Counted from the stretch's first letter, positions 35,218 to 44,924 are shown. The stretch is DNA of 64,000 nucleotides from Oceanobacillus sp. CFH 90083 (GCF_009389585.1 NZ_VIYG01000005.1:248001-312000); one strand, 5' to 3'. The notes: generated by a model not told the origin, from the letters alone. Numbers and translations: made by a program.

Positions 35218-37377
35218 CTACTCTTCCTCTCCCTCATAGGATACAGTCCTTTCCGTAATGGTTACGTCATCTCTGGTGATACGATATTCCGCATCGGTAT
35301 CTGCTGCAATCGTTAAGGTAAATGTCACTTCTGTATCTTCTGTTATTTCTATTTCCCGATATACATCTGAAATATCGTTATTGCTATCACCGATATAGAT
35401 TCGTACGATTTGCTCTTCTGAGTCAGATGTATCTGTTTCCTCTTCGCTTTCTCCATCTGCTTCGTTTTCTCCGCTTCCTTCATCTCCATTATCTTCATTC
35501 GTTTCATCCGATTCACCATTTTGATTCTGTTCATTGTTTTCATCACTGGATGACGCTTCTTCGTTTTCTTCTCCCCCGTCTTCACTTGATTCTTGCTCAT
35601 TACCAAGCGTATATGGAACCATATAAGAAACCGAGTGAGAACGCGGCGGCTCTTCCTCAGGTCCAAGGGAGAAATAAACATCGACGGTCGAGCCCTTTTC
35701 TATATCCGTTCCAGACTCAGGAGATTGTCTGATAACGAGACCTTCTTCAACATCATCTGAGTACTCTTCATGCTTATTCAAAACTAATTCATAACGATCT
35801 AAATAAGCTTGTACATCCTCTTCATTCATTCCTGTTAAGTTATTGAGGCTCACCGTCTCTGGTCCGGCACTGACTTCAAAAATAACCTTCGTGTCAGCTG
35901 GAACGACTGATGCGCCTGGATCTGGCTGCACCTGCGAAATAATCTCACCAACCGGCTGATCAGAATATCGTTCAAACGGTGTAATATCCTCAAAACCCTC
36001 TTGACTCAGCTGTTCTCTAACCTCTTCAAAATCTTCTCCTTCATAGTCATCAAACTCCACTTGTTCAGGTCCTTGACTGACAAACAAGGTGACCGTTGCC
36101 CCTTCTTTTACCGTTCTTCCTGCAGCCGGATCTGTTCTCTCCACATAGCCGGACTCAATTTCATCCGAGTTGACCTCTTCTATTTCCACCAGTAGATTTT
36201 GACTTTCCAGCATTTCTATCGCTTCATCAGCCGGCTGATTAGCAAAATCTTCTATCGTCACATCCTGGGGCTGCATCGCATATACAATGGCAGCTGCTCC
36301 AATACTGAGAAACAATAGTAATAGAATCGAAATCCAGATAATTTTCTTCTTTTTACTCGTAGGCTTCTTTTTTTCCTTTTTCTTTTCATTATTTTCCTCA
36401 GGATAGCTTTTCGTCGGCTCTGTATCAACCTGATGGACAATCGTCCGCCCTGTTTCTGTGTCGTCCGCAGACAGATTTTCATCCGTAATGATTGGAATGG
36501 CCTTTGTCTCGTCACCCTCTTCGTCCGGAATAGTAAAAGCAGCTTCATGTAATTTTTCCGGCGAAAGTGCTGCTTCAAGTGCTGCTTCAAACTGATAAAC
36601 ATCCTGATAGCGGTAAAACGGATTTTTGGCTGTTGCCTGCAAAACGATATTCTCTACACTCTGCGGAATATCCGGATTTATTTCCTTAACAGATGGTGTA
36701 TCATTTTGCAAATGTTTTAAAGCAATGGATACAGGAGATTGTCCGGAAAACGGAAGCTTCCCTGTTAGCAATTCAAATAATACGATACCTAATGAATAAA
36801 TATCTGATTTTTTAGTTGCCATGCCGCCGCGCGCCTGCTCTGGTGAAAGATAATGCACAGAACCTAAGATGGAATTTGTCTGGGTTAATGCTGTCGCACT
36901 AAGAGCCATGGCAATACCGAAGTCTGTCACTTTTGCTTGGCCAAAGCGGTCAATCAATATATTTTGAGGCTTAATATCACGATGAATAATATCATTTTCA
37001 TGTGCAAGTGCAATGGCAGAAGCAATTTGTTTCATAATATCCAATGCAAGCGGAACCTCCACTGGTCCAAACTGCTGGATATACTCCTTTAAGGTCATTC
37101 CCTCCACATATTCCATGACCATATATAATATCTGGTCATCTTCACCAACGTCAAAGATATTAACAATATTCGGATGAGAGAGAGAGCTTGCAGATTGTGC
37201 TTCACGATCAAAACGGGCAATAAATTCCTGATCATGTACATAATCGGTTCGTAATGCTTTTACTGCTACATCACGATCAAGAATCGTATCTCTGGCAAGA
37301 AAGACATTTGCCATGCCGCCGCCGCCTATTTTTCTCTCAATTCGATAACGGTCATTTAATAAATGTCCAGTGTTCAT
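35218..37377 (-). CDS. prkC: Ser/Thr protein kinase PrkC with PASTA domains
   Basis: Membrane kinase that senses peptidoglycan fragments and acts in growth, stationary phase and germination. 719 aa, against about 648 in B. subtilis. Kinase domain at residues 1-275 (GGGGMANVFLARD, VAVKAL, IIHRDIKPQNI, DFG as VTDFGIA); basic juxtamembrane; one membrane helix about 345-370 (IIWISILLLLFLSIGAAAIVYA); three PASTA repeats about 371-575; then a proline/serine join and an acidic Glu/Asp/Ser/Asn/Gly-rich stretch of about 59 residues (594-652); a final beta domain (VRIYIGDSNNDISDV). The acidic insert accounts for most of the extra length. prpC overlaps its start by 4 nt. Confidence 0.97.
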   Translation of the reverse strand: MNTGHLLNDRYRIERKIGGGGMANVFLARDTILDRDVAVKALRTDYVHDQEFIARFDREAQSASSLSHPNIVNIFDVGEDDQILYMVMEYVEGMTLKEYIQQFGPVEVPLALDIMKQIASAIALAHENDIIHRDIKPQNILIDRFGQAKVTDFGIAMALSATALTQTNSILGSVHYLSPEQARGGMATKKSDIYSLGIVLFELLTGKLPFSGQSPVSIALKHLQNDTPSVKEINPDIPQSVENIVLQATAKNPFYRYQDVYQFEAALEAALSPEKLHEAAFTIPDEEGDETKAIPIITDENLSADDTETGRTIVHQVDTEPTKSYPEENNEKKKEKKKPTSKKKKIIWISILLLLFLSIGAAAIVYAMQPQDVTIEDFANQPADEAIEMLESQNLLVEIEEVNSDEIESGYVERTDPAAGRTVKEGATVTLFVSQGPEQVEFDDYEGEDFEEVREQLSQEGFEDITPFERYSDQPVGEIISQVQPDPGASVVPADTKVIFEVSAGPETVSLNNLTGMNEEDVQAYLDRYELVLNKHEEYSDDVEEGLVIRQSPESGTDIEKGSTVDVYFSLGPEEEPPRSHSVSYMVPYTLGNEQESSEDGGEENEEASSSDENNEQNQNGESDETNEDNGDEGSGENEADGESEEETDTSDSEEQIVRIYIGDSNNDISDVYREIEITEDTEVTFTLTIAADTDAEYRITRDDVTITERTVSYEGEEE

Positions 37378-38135
37378 GCTGGTTCACCTGCCTCCGAGCC
37401 TGAACCGTCATGTGTTATCAATATAAGCGAAATATTATCTTCTCCACCACGCTGATTCGCTAAATCAATAAGTTGCTGACCTATCTCATCCATCCCTTTA
37501 TCTGCTGTAATAAATTGTGCTAATTCTGTTTGACTAAGCTTATCCGATAAACCGTCTGAGCATAGCAGCAAACGGTCTCCAGCCTCCCAAGTCAGCGTTT
37601 TTACATCCGTATCGACCTCTTGATCTGTCCCCAGGGCACGAATGATATAATTTTTATAAGGATGAACCTCTGCATCTCCCTCTGTAATCTCGCCTCTTTT
37701 TACAAGCTCATTGACAAAGGAATGATCCTCTGTCAGCTGTTCAAATTGGGTCCCCCTTGCAATATACAGGCGGCTGTCTCCAATATGAGCAATCGTAAGT
37801 AAGTTTCCGACCATCGCCGCAGCAACCAGTGTTGTTCCCATTCCTTCCAGCTGCTTGTTTTCTTGAGACTTCTGATAGATTTGTTCATTTGTCGCTTTGA
37901 TTGTCTGCTGAAACCACTGTTCCATATCATCTGGATGTTCAACCCGTTCCGTTTCTTCCCATCTGTTTTTGATATTTTCAACAGCCAGCATACTTGCTAC
38001 ATCACCAGCCTGATGGCCACCCATGCCATCAGCAATAACTGCAATGGGCTGACTGCTTTTATTCTCAAAAACACCACCCGCATCTTCATTATGATTACGA
38101 ACTTGTCCGCAATGCGTTAAGAAAAGCCCTTTCAA
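37374..38135 (-). CDS. prpC: PP2C-type Ser/Thr protein phosphatase PrpC
   Basis: Metal-dependent phosphatase that reverses PrkC. 253 aa. Metal ligands in NEDAGGVFEN, VIADGMGGHQAGDVAS, AHIGDSRLYI and DNISLILI; SDGLSDKL is the conserved Asp-Gly motif. It is the upstream partner of prkC (4-nt overlap). rlmN, which lies between rsmB and prpC in B. subtilis, is absent. Confidence 0.96.
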   Translation of the reverse strand: MKGLFLTHCGQVRNHNEDAGGVFENKSSQPIAVIADGMGGHQAGDVASMLAVENIKNRWEETERVEHPDDMEQWFQQTIKATNEQIYQKSQENKQLEGMGTTLVAAAMVGNLLTIAHIGDSRLYIARGTQFEQLTEDHSFVNELVKRGEITEGDAEVHPYKNYIIRALGTDQEVDTDVKTLTWEAGDRLLLCSDGLSDKLSQTELAQFITADKGMDEIGQQLIDLANQRGGEDNISLILITHDGSGSEAGEPA

Positions 38136-38347
38136 GAGCTACTCCCCCTTTACAGATCCAAATATATATCCTGTTTAATTCACTATTATTACTTTTCATC
38201 AAGGTTCAAAAGTTGAAAATCAAACTGCATGGTGCATTTCTCACCCTTTTGAACATATGCTTCTTTATAATTATGGCACAATCTTACACAGAATAAAACT
38301 GTCCGGCGTACAAGTTAAATTAAATTTTCACCCTTTTAAAGCATATT
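38136..38347. other. prpC-rsmB gap lacking rlmN
   Basis: 212 nt between rsmB and prpC. In B. subtilis rlmN (yloN) occupies this place. Here it holds only a TTCAAAA-type inverted repeat (38203-38255) and AT-rich DNA. No remnant of rlmN was recognised. Confidence 0.75.
38203..38255. repeat. TTCAAAA-ended inverted repeat, family 3, copy at rlmN site
   Basis: GGTTCAAAAG at one end and CTTTTGAACA at the other give perfect 9-bp terminal inverted repeats around about 33 nt. Related termini occur at 13083, 40667-40713 and 50721-50802. Confidence 0.7.
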
Positions 38348-39697
38348 CTAGCTATTCCGTTTGATTCTTGTCAGGAAAAATCCGTCTGTTTGAAAATCTT
38401 GAGGGAATAGTTGTAAGCCTTCCGATGACCATCCCGGTGCTTTTATTAGCGGTTCGGAGAGTTCCTCTCTAAAGGAGAGATCGATACTGAATGCAGGGTT
38501 CTTTTCTAAAAACCTCTGCACCACTTGATTATTCTCTTCCTTATCGACTGTACAAGTGCTGTAAATAAGCAATCCAGCAGGCTTGAGAAGTTTTGATGCA
38601 GCCTGAATTATCTCCAGCTGAATAGATGCAAGACGTTCGATATCCTGAGCCTGCTTTGTATATTTAATTTCCGGCTTACCATTAATTACACCTAAGCCTG
38701 AGCAGGGGGCATCGATAAGAATCCTGTCAAAGCTTGCTTCTTCATACTTTTCATGAAGCTTTCTGGCATCTCCCTGAAAAGCAGATATCGAATGCAAATC
38801 TAATGTAGCTGCTTTTTCTTCTATTAATTTAACTTTTTTCTGATGCAAATCATAGGCATGAATTTCTCCTTGATCTGCTATTTTTTCAGCAATATGCGTC
38901 ACTTTTCCGCCTGGAGCACTGCACGTATCCAGTACTTTCATACCCGGCTCCAGCTTTAAAGATTCTGCAGCAAGCATGGAGCTTTGGTCTTGTATAGTTA
39001 CTAATCCATCCTGCAAAAGATTTGTTTTGAAGATATTTCCTTTTTCAATCAGGATGCCTTGGGATGAAAATTGCGATGCTGCTACAGTAAAGCCTTCATT
39101 CTCCAGCTGCTTCATAACAGATTCGCGATTTGTTTTCAGAGGCTGAATTCGGATCGACATTGGAAAATGCTTTAAATTTTCACGGCACATCGCTTGTGTG
39201 CATTCCATGCCATACATCTCTATCCATCTCTTTACAAGCCAAGTAGGGTGGCTTGTCTCTATCGAAATCCGTTCAACCGGGTCATCAATCAGAGCTAAGT
39301 CGGGAATACCCTTCCGTTGAATACTGCGTAATATCCCATTGACAAAGGAAGCTATCCCCTTATGTCCGCGAATTTTGGCAATTTCAACGGATTCATGGAC
39401 AACAGCATGATCTGGAATTTTTTCTAAATAAACCATTTGATATACTGACATTCTTAAAAGCTGTTTCACCCATAAATCTAATTTCTTCTTATTTTTCATA
39501 AATGCTGCCAGATAATAGTCAATTGCTATTTGATTTTGCACCGTTCCGTAAACAACCTCGGTCAGTAATCTTTTATCCTTTTCTGTTAAATCTGTTTGCT
39601 TTAATTCATGATTTAATAGCAGATTGCTAAATCCTTTGTCTTTTTCAATTCGAATTAGAACATCGAGCATGGTTTGTCTCAATTGATATTTCATCAT
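38348..39697 (-). CDS. rsmB: 16S rRNA (cytosine967-C5)-methyltransferase RsmB
   Basis: 449 aa. An N-terminal NusB-like domain (ADLIRIEKDKGFSNLLLN-like start) precedes a Rossmann methyltransferase domain with LDTCSAPGGKVTHIAE, DAPCSGLGVI and STCTVDKEENNQVV; both catalytic cysteines are present. Two adjacent ATGs at the start. It follows fmt by 4 nt, so is co-translated. Confidence 0.96.
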   Translation of the reverse strand: MMKYQLRQTMLDVLIRIEKDKGFSNLLLNHELKQTDLTEKDKRLLTEVVYGTVQNQIAIDYYLAAFMKNKKKLDLWVKQLLRMSVYQMVYLEKIPDHAVVHESVEIAKIRGHKGIASFVNGILRSIQRKGIPDLALIDDPVERISIETSHPTWLVKRWIEMYGMECTQAMCRENLKHFPMSIRIQPLKTNRESVMKQLENEGFTVAASQFSSQGILIEKGNIFKTNLLQDGLVTIQDQSSMLAAESLKLEPGMKVLDTCSAPGGKVTHIAEKIADQGEIHAYDLHQKKVKLIEEKAATLDLHSISAFQGDARKLHEKYEEASFDRILIDAPCSGLGVINGKPEIKYTKQAQDIERLASIQLEIIQAASKLLKPAGLLIYSTCTVDKEENNQVVQRFLEKNPAFSIDLSFREELSEPLIKAPGWSSEGLQLFPQDFQTDGFFLTRIKRNS

Positions 39698-39701
39698 TAT
39701 T

Positions 39702-40643
39702 TTATTCTCCTAGTATGACGCCAATTTGAATCCTGTCCTGTGAGGCCTGCAGATAATCTTTTACCTTCATGCGTGTTTTCCCGGCAGGCTGTATTTCTGT
39801 TATCTTCATACTCGTCCCGTCTCCGCATTGAACGGTAAATGATTCAGAGTCCCTGTTAATAATTTCGCCTGCTGTCCTTGCAGATGAGCTTTCCGATCCT
39901 TCTTCTCCCCACCAGATTTTCATGACTTTGCCCTGATAAGTAGTAAATGCAACAGGCCAGGGATGAAGTCCTCTGATTTGATTATAAATCTCCCGGGCAG
40001 GCTTATTCCAGTCAATCTTTTCTTGTTCACGTTTGATGTTCGATGCGAAGGTTGCAAATGCTTCGTCCTGCTTCACCGGTGTTATGTTACCAGCGAACAA
40101 ATCAGGCAATGTGTCTATAAGTAAATCTGATCCGGCACCAGCCAGTTTATCATGCAATATGCCGACATGATCTGTATCCTCAATCTCCACCTCTACCTGG
40201 GTAAGAATATCTCCTGCATCTAATTTCTCAGCCATATACATGATGGTTACCCCTGTTGTCTTCTTCCCTTGCATAATGGAATAATGAATCGGTGCACCGC
40301 CGCGCAGTTCCGGGAGCAGAGATGCATGAACATTGATTGCTCCAAAAGGAGCTATATCAAGTACTTCTTTAGGCAGGAGTTGACCATAAGCTGCCGTTAT
40401 GATCAGGTCAGGCTTTGCATTTATAAGCGCCTGATAATCATCTCTCAGTTTTTCCGGCTGAAATACTTCTATCCCATGCTTTAAAGCTTCCTCTTTTACC
40501 GGCGGAGGTGTAATAATTTTTTTTCTCCCTTTTGGCCTGTCAGGCTGTGTAACAACAAGAACAACTTCATATTTGTTTTCAATAATTTTTTGTAAAACAG
40601 GGACAGCAAAATCTGGTGTCCCCATAAAAACGATTCGTTTCAA
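39702..40643 (-). CDS. fmt: methionyl-tRNA formyltransferase
   Basis: Formylates initiator Met-tRNA. 313 aa from TTG 40643 ([15 protein letters not shown]), with GAGGGG 8 nt upstream; the ATG five codons earlier overlaps that Shine-Dalgarno. Hallmarks: [18 protein letters not shown] (catalytic Asn-His region), DTGDIL-type segment DAGDILTQ, and a C-terminal OB fold. The usual neighbour def (peptide deformylase) is not present on the priA side; 73 nt separate fmt from priA. Confidence 0.96.
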   Translation of the reverse strand: MKRIVFMGTPDFAVPVLQKIIENKYEVVLVVTQPDRPKGRKKIITPPPVKEEALKHGIEVFQPEKLRDDYQALINAKPDLIITAAYGQLLPKEVLDIAPFGAINVHASLLPELRGGAPIHYSIMQGKKTTGVTIMYMAEKLDAGDILTQVEVEIEDTDHVGILHDKLAGAGSDLLIDTLPDLFAGNITPVKQDEAFATFASNIKREQEKIDWNKPAREIYNQIRGLHPWPVAFTTYQGKVMKIWWGEEGSESSSARTAGEIINRDSESFTVQCGDGTSMKITEIQPAGKTRMKVKDYLQASQDRIQIGVILGE

Positions 40644-40666
40644 ATGGATTCCCCTCATTTCTTTCT

Positions 40667-40713
40667 GTATTCAAAAGGTTTGATATGCGATTTTTATTAG
40701 ACTTTTTGAACAC
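40667..40713. repeat. TTCAAAA-ended inverted repeat, family 3, copy at def site
   Basis: GTATTCAAAAGG and CTTTTTGAACAC bracket about 25 nt. It begins 3 nt after the priA stop codon and ends just upstream of the fmt leader, exactly where def sits in B. subtilis. Confidence 0.7.
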
Positions 40714-40716
40714 CCT

Positions 40717-43125
40717 TTACATCATATAGTACGGCTGCATATCGATAGACAGCTGTAACATCTGCTTTCGTATTTCTTCGGCATATACGGATCGAATATG
40801 CTCTAAATAGCTTATTAAGTCCGGCTCATGCTTGTATTTTACCATGCACTGGTATCGATATCTATCTTTTATCCGTGCAATGGTTGAAGGGGTTGGACCT
40901 AAAACGGTTGTCCCGGGAGACACAACCTCGCTAAGCTGTTTCACAATCTCGCCGGTAACCTGAACAGCCCGGACATGATTTTCATGCGACACAGTAATTA
41001 ACACAAGGAATACAAACGGCGGATATTGGAATGCTTTTCGAACAGCCATTTCATGCTGATAAAAATCGAGAAAATTATGCCCGGCAGCATATGTCACGCT
41101 ATAATGCTCCGGTGTATAGGTTTGGACGATTACATTACCGGCAAGTTCATGTCTGCCCGCTCTTCCGCTTACCTGTGTCAATAATTGAAAAGTACGTTCC
41201 GACGCACGAAAATCAGGAAGATGCAACATCGAATCTGCAGACAAAACACCAACCAAAGTCACATCCTTAAAATCCAGACCTTTGGCAATCATTTGCGTCC
41301 CTAATAAAATATCAGCCTGTTTCTCTGAAAATTGTTTTAATAATTTTTCATGTGATCCCTTTCTCCTCGTCGTATCTACATCCATCCGAATCACACGAGC
41401 TTCCGGGAGAAGCTTTGCTAACGATTCCTCCACCCGCTGCGTCCCTGTTCCGAAATATCGAATCAAGTCACTTTCACAGGACGGACACTTTTCAGGAACT
41501 GCCTGCTCATAGGAACAATAGTGGCATTTAAGCCGATGCGTGTTCTTATGGTAGGTTAAAGCAATATCACAATGCGGACATTCGGCTACATGCCCGCAAT
41601 CCCGGCACATTACAAATGTGGAGTAGCCTCTGCGGTTTAAAAGCAGAACAATCTGCTCTCCCCGCTCTATACAAGCTTTCATATTCTCCATCAGCACCGT
41701 GGAAAACATAGTCCGGTTACCAGTATGCAGTTCTTTTCGCATATCAACAATCTCGACACTCGGCATTTGCTGCTGATTGGTACGGCTGGCAAGCGTTAAC
41801 AGCTGATAAACACCTTTTTTAGCCCTGGCAAAGCTTTCTAGCGAAGGTGTTGCACTGCCAAGCACGACCGGACAATGATGATTACCCGCCCGTTCTATTG
41901 CAACATCCCTGGCATGATACCTGGGCTGATCCTCTTGCTTATAAGTTGTTTCATGCTCCTCATCAATAATAATGATACCAATATTTGAAAAAGGAGCGAA
42001 TATCGCAGAACGTGCACCAACAACCAACTGCACCTGTTTTTGCTGAATCTTTCTCCATTCATCATATTTTTCTCCAGCGGAAAGCCCGCTATGCATCACT
42101 GCAACATTTGACCCAAACCTTCCTTTAAAGCGACGGACCATTTGCGGAGTTAACGAAATTTCCGGAACGAGGACAATAGCCTCCTGGCCTTTTGAGATAA
42201 CATGCTGAATGGATTGCAAATAAACCTCCGTTTTACCACTGCCTGTTACACCATGCAGCAGAAATACATTGTCCTTTTTTTCGTCTATTGAAGCAACAAT
42301 AGCTTCCATAGCATTCGCTTGTTCTCCTGTAAGCTCAAATGCTTCTGTTTGTTCTATCCGTTGATTTTTATATGGGTCACGGAGCACTTCCTGCTGAAAT
42401 GTCTTCACAAGCCCTTTGGATACTAATGCTTTAACCGTCTGTGCAGAGGTGTCTAACATCTGAATTAATTTTGTCTGTTCGACAGGCTCTGGATATTCAA
42501 GAAAATACTGAATAAGCTCTTTTTGTTTTTTTGCCCGTTTAGACAGATCCTCTAAAGCTTCCATAGCCCGCATTTCAGAAACATCCAACTGCACCATTGT
42601 CCGCTGTTTTTTTGTAATTCTCGACTTCACATGATAATAGATAACGATATTTCCTACTTCTATTTGTTTTTGCAGGTGATAATAGCTGATAGAGGATGCC
42701 GTAAATTCTTCAAAGGCTATTGACTCTCTTCCTGCAAACAAATCTTCTAATTCAGGACTGAGAAATGCATCTGTCTCCCGAACTAAATCTTTTGTATAAT
42801 GTGATTTTAATACTTGAGGAAGCATTGTCTGAAATACAGTAATATATAAGCTGAGTGTTTTTTTTGCTACCGATTTCCCAAGCTGAAGCAGCTCCTCTGT
42901 TAATACAGGTGTTATATCTAAAACCTCATGCAGCTCCTTTAATTTTGTTAAGCTGCTCTCACTCTTCAACTGTACAACAAAACCCATAATTTTCCGAGGC
43001 CCGAATGGTACAGTGACCCGCATACCCGGGGTAATTATTTCATGATATCTCTCTGGAACGAGATAGTCGTATGTTTGATTCGTTGCACTCGTTGGAACAT
43101 CTACTATGACACTGGCAATGTTCAA
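40717..43125 (-). CDS. priA: primosomal replication restart helicase PriA
   Basis: Superfamily 2 helicase that reloads the replisome at repaired forks. 802 aa. An N-terminal DNA 3'-end binding region, then motif I LHGVTGSGKTEVYLQ (about residue 293), DEEHETTYKQ (motif II), GSATPSLES (motif III), a zinc-binding region with paired cysteines (CRDCGHVAECPHC and CHYC...CPSC) and QVSGRAGR (motif VI). It overlaps coaBC by 4 nt. Confidence 0.97.
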   Translation of the reverse strand: MNIASVIVDVPTSATNQTYDYLVPERYHEIITPGMRVTVPFGPRKIMGFVVQLKSESSLTKLKELHEVLDITPVLTEELLQLGKSVAKKTLSLYITVFQTMLPQVLKSHYTKDLVRETDAFLSPELEDLFAGRESIAFEEFTASSISYYHLQKQIEVGNIVIYYHVKSRITKKQRTMVQLDVSEMRAMEALEDLSKRAKKQKELIQYFLEYPEPVEQTKLIQMLDTSAQTVKALVSKGLVKTFQQEVLRDPYKNQRIEQTEAFELTGEQANAMEAIVASIDEKKDNVFLLHGVTGSGKTEVYLQSIQHVISKGQEAIVLVPEISLTPQMVRRFKGRFGSNVAVMHSGLSAGEKYDEWRKIQQKQVQLVVGARSAIFAPFSNIGIIIIDEEHETTYKQEDQPRYHARDVAIERAGNHHCPVVLGSATPSLESFARAKKGVYQLLTLASRTNQQQMPSVEIVDMRKELHTGNRTMFSTVLMENMKACIERGEQIVLLLNRRGYSTFVMCRDCGHVAECPHCDIALTYHKNTHRLKCHYCSYEQAVPEKCPSCESDLIRYFGTGTQRVEESLAKLLPEARVIRMDVDTTRRKGSHEKLLKQFSEKQADILLGTQMIAKGLDFKDVTLVGVLSADSMLHLPDFRASERTFQLLTQVSGRAGRHELAGNVIVQTYTPEHYSVTYAAGHNFLDFYQHEMAVRKAFQYPPFVFLVLITVSHENHVRAVQVTGEIVKQLSEVVSPGTTVLGPTPSTIARIKDRYRYQCMVKYKHEPDLISYLEHIRSVYAEEIRKQMLQLSIDMQPYYMM

Positions 43126-44330
43126 ATCGAATCATCCTTCATATCTTGTAAAATACAGTCCAGCAGCTGTACTGCTATCTGCTTTTTGGTTGCCTGCTGC
43201 AAATCGGTGACAGCTTCCGATTTATTGATATAGGAAACAATATTTGTATCTCCTTCAAATCCCGCACCCTCACGGCTGACATCATTCACAACAATAGCAT
43301 CTAAATTTTTCTTTTTCAGTTTTCCTAGTCCATATTCGATAGGGGTATCCGTTTCTGCTGCAAACCCGACTAAAAATTGATGCTCTTTTCTTTCTCCCAG
43401 CTTTTTCAAAATATCCTCGGTCCGTTCTAAGATAATTACATCATCGTCCTCTTTTTTCTTCATCTTGGATGCATACACTTCTTTAGGACGGTAATCTGCT
43501 ACTGCAGCCGCTTTAATTACAATATCCTGATCCGGAAACTGCTCATTCATAGCATCGTACATTTCTGCGGCAGAAACAACATCAATTCGTTTAATCGATG
43601 GATGCTGTGACGATATGGACACTGGCCCGGCAACTAATGTAACAGCTGCTCCCCGTTCCGCAGCTGCTTCAGCTAAAGCAAAACCCATCTTTCCTGAAGA
43701 ACGGTTGGTAAAGAAACGTACCGGATCAATCATTTCCTTGGTCGGACCTGCAGAGATAAGCACTTTTTTCCCTTGCATATCGAGCGTTCTCAGCTGATGG
43801 CGTTCGATTGCAGTGATTATTTCCTGCGGCTCCTCCAGACGGCCTTTTCCAACATAGCCGCAAGCTAAATAACCGTCACCCGGCTCAATAAAATGGTATC
43901 CCCATTTTTCAAGCTGCTTCATATTTTGAATCACAGCCGGATGCTCGTACATATGCACATTCATTGCCGGTGCAATATATACTTCTGCCTGTGTCGCCAG
44001 CATCGTTGTAGAAAGCATATCATCCGCTTGTCCGTGAGCCAGTTTTGCAATAATGTTTGCTGTCGCCGGCGCAATAATTGCAATATCTGCCCAATCGGCC
44101 AAATCTATATGTGCTATTTTCTTTGGATTTTTTTCGTCAAAGGTATCTGTATACACTGGATTCCTCGTCAAGGCCTGGAAGGTTAACGGCGTAACAAACT
44201 CGGTCGCACTCTCTGTCATAATAACCTTTACTTCCGCACCAAGCTGCGTCAATTTACTTGCCAGAGCACTTACTTTATAAACAGCAATGCCACCGGAAAC
44301 ACCTAAAAGTACTTTTTTCTGACTAAGCAT
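43122..44330 (-). CDS. coaBC: bifunctional phosphopantothenoylcysteine decarboxylase/synthetase
   Basis: Two steps of coenzyme A synthesis. 402 aa from ATG 44330 (MLSQKKVLLGVSGGIA) with GAGAGGAAG upstream. N-terminal flavoprotein decarboxylase (CoaC): APATANIIAKLAHG, PAMNVHMYEHP, and catalytic cysteine in LACGYVGKGR (about residue 158). C-terminal synthetase (CoaB): SAGPTKEMIDPVRFFTNRSSGKMG, KAAAVADYRP and NDVSREGAGFEGDTN. rpoZ lies 399 nt upstream, beyond a terminator, so a private promoter is needed. Confidence 0.97.
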   Translation of the reverse strand: MLSQKKVLLGVSGGIAVYKVSALASKLTQLGAEVKVIMTESATEFVTPLTFQALTRNPVYTDTFDEKNPKKIAHIDLADWADIAIIAPATANIIAKLAHGQADDMLSTTMLATQAEVYIAPAMNVHMYEHPAVIQNMKQLEKWGYHFIEPGDGYLACGYVGKGRLEEPQEIITAIERHQLRTLDMQGKKVLISAGPTKEMIDPVRFFTNRSSGKMGFALAEAAAERGAAVTLVAGPVSISSQHPSIKRIDVVSAAEMYDAMNEQFPDQDIVIKAAAVADYRPKEVYASKMKKKEDDDVIILERTEDILKKLGERKEHQFLVGFAAETDTPIEYGLGKLKKKNLDAIVVNDVSREGAGFEGDTNIVSYINKSEAVTDLQQATKKQIAVQLLDCILQDMKDDSI

Positions 44331-44377
44331 GGAAAACTTCCTCTCTATCATTTATTTTGCATGTATTTGAATTTTAA

Positions 44378-44446
44378 AGAAAACTTGGTAAGCCAAGCCT
44401 AAAAGGCGCAGGATTGCCAAGTTGCGCTTATACTTGGCACCTAAAG
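44378..44446. repeat. dispersed repeat, family 2, copy B
   Basis: AGAAAACTTGGTAAGCCAAG, then GCCAAGTTGCGCTTATACTT and GCACCTAAAG. The block order matches 21211-21276 read on the other strand. A further hairpin (GGGCT ... AGCCC) follows at about 44474-44494. Confidence 0.65.
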
Positions 44447-44647
44447 ATTTTTACTGCGTCGAAATCCCTCTGTAGGGCTGCGGTTACTAGCCCCATCAAA
44501 AATCGTTGCTAACATTTTATATTTTTCTAACGTGTAAAAGCATGTTTCAACTTATTTTTTATCTTCTCTATAGTTATAACATATAATAAGCTTCCTCTGC
44601 CGAATAAAGGCTTACGTTAAGTGGTTGAATTTATCCGTATGGCAATA

Positions 44648-44711
44648 GAAAAACCTTTGCATGGCGAATAATTCTTGAATGAAGAATTACTCGCCGTGCA
44701 AAGGTCTTTTT
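44648..44711 (-). terminator. intrinsic terminator after rpoZ
   Basis: A 23-nt-arm hairpin with two mismatches (CCTTTGCACGGCGAGTAATT pairing across GAAGAATT/AATTCTT), followed by TTTTTC on the minus strand. Confidence 0.9.
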
Positions 44712-44729
44712 AGTGCTATATGTTATATA

Positions 44730-44924
44730 TTATTTTTTAATATACAGCTTTCCAGCCTCAATCTCTTCTAGTGCTTTTCCAACATATTTATGTGATTTTG
44801 AATGCTCTACTAAAACAGCGTCTGTTTCACTCAGCTCCCTGGCTCTTCTGGCTGATAAAGTAACCAGGCTGTATTTTGATTTGATTTTTGTTTGCAGTGA
44901 ATCAATAGAAGGTTCTAACATCAT
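44730..44924 (-). CDS. rpoZ: RNA polymerase omega subunit
   Basis: 64-aa subunit that stabilises the beta' subunit. [33 protein letters not shown] is typical; the C-terminal half [21 protein letters not shown] is also conserved. GGAGG precedes the paired ATGs. gmk, normally directly upstream, is missing, replaced by a 157-nt gap. Confidence 0.96.
   Translation of the reverse strand: MMLEPSIDSLQTKIKSKYSLVTLSARRARELSETDAVLVEHSKSHKYVGKALEEIEAGKLYIKK

Larger units (their letters stand above)
44331..44729. other. coaBC-rpoZ intergenic region
   Basis: 399 nt with no gene. It contains repeat family 2 copy B and a strong terminator after rpoZ. In B. subtilis rpoZ and coaBC are nearly adjacent; here they are split into separate transcription units. 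No promoter for coaBC could be placed with confidence. Confidence 0.7.

Noticed and set aside
35322-35732. 136-aa plus-strand frame rich in Leu, His and Phe
   Set aside because: Antisense to the acidic low-complexity part of prkC.
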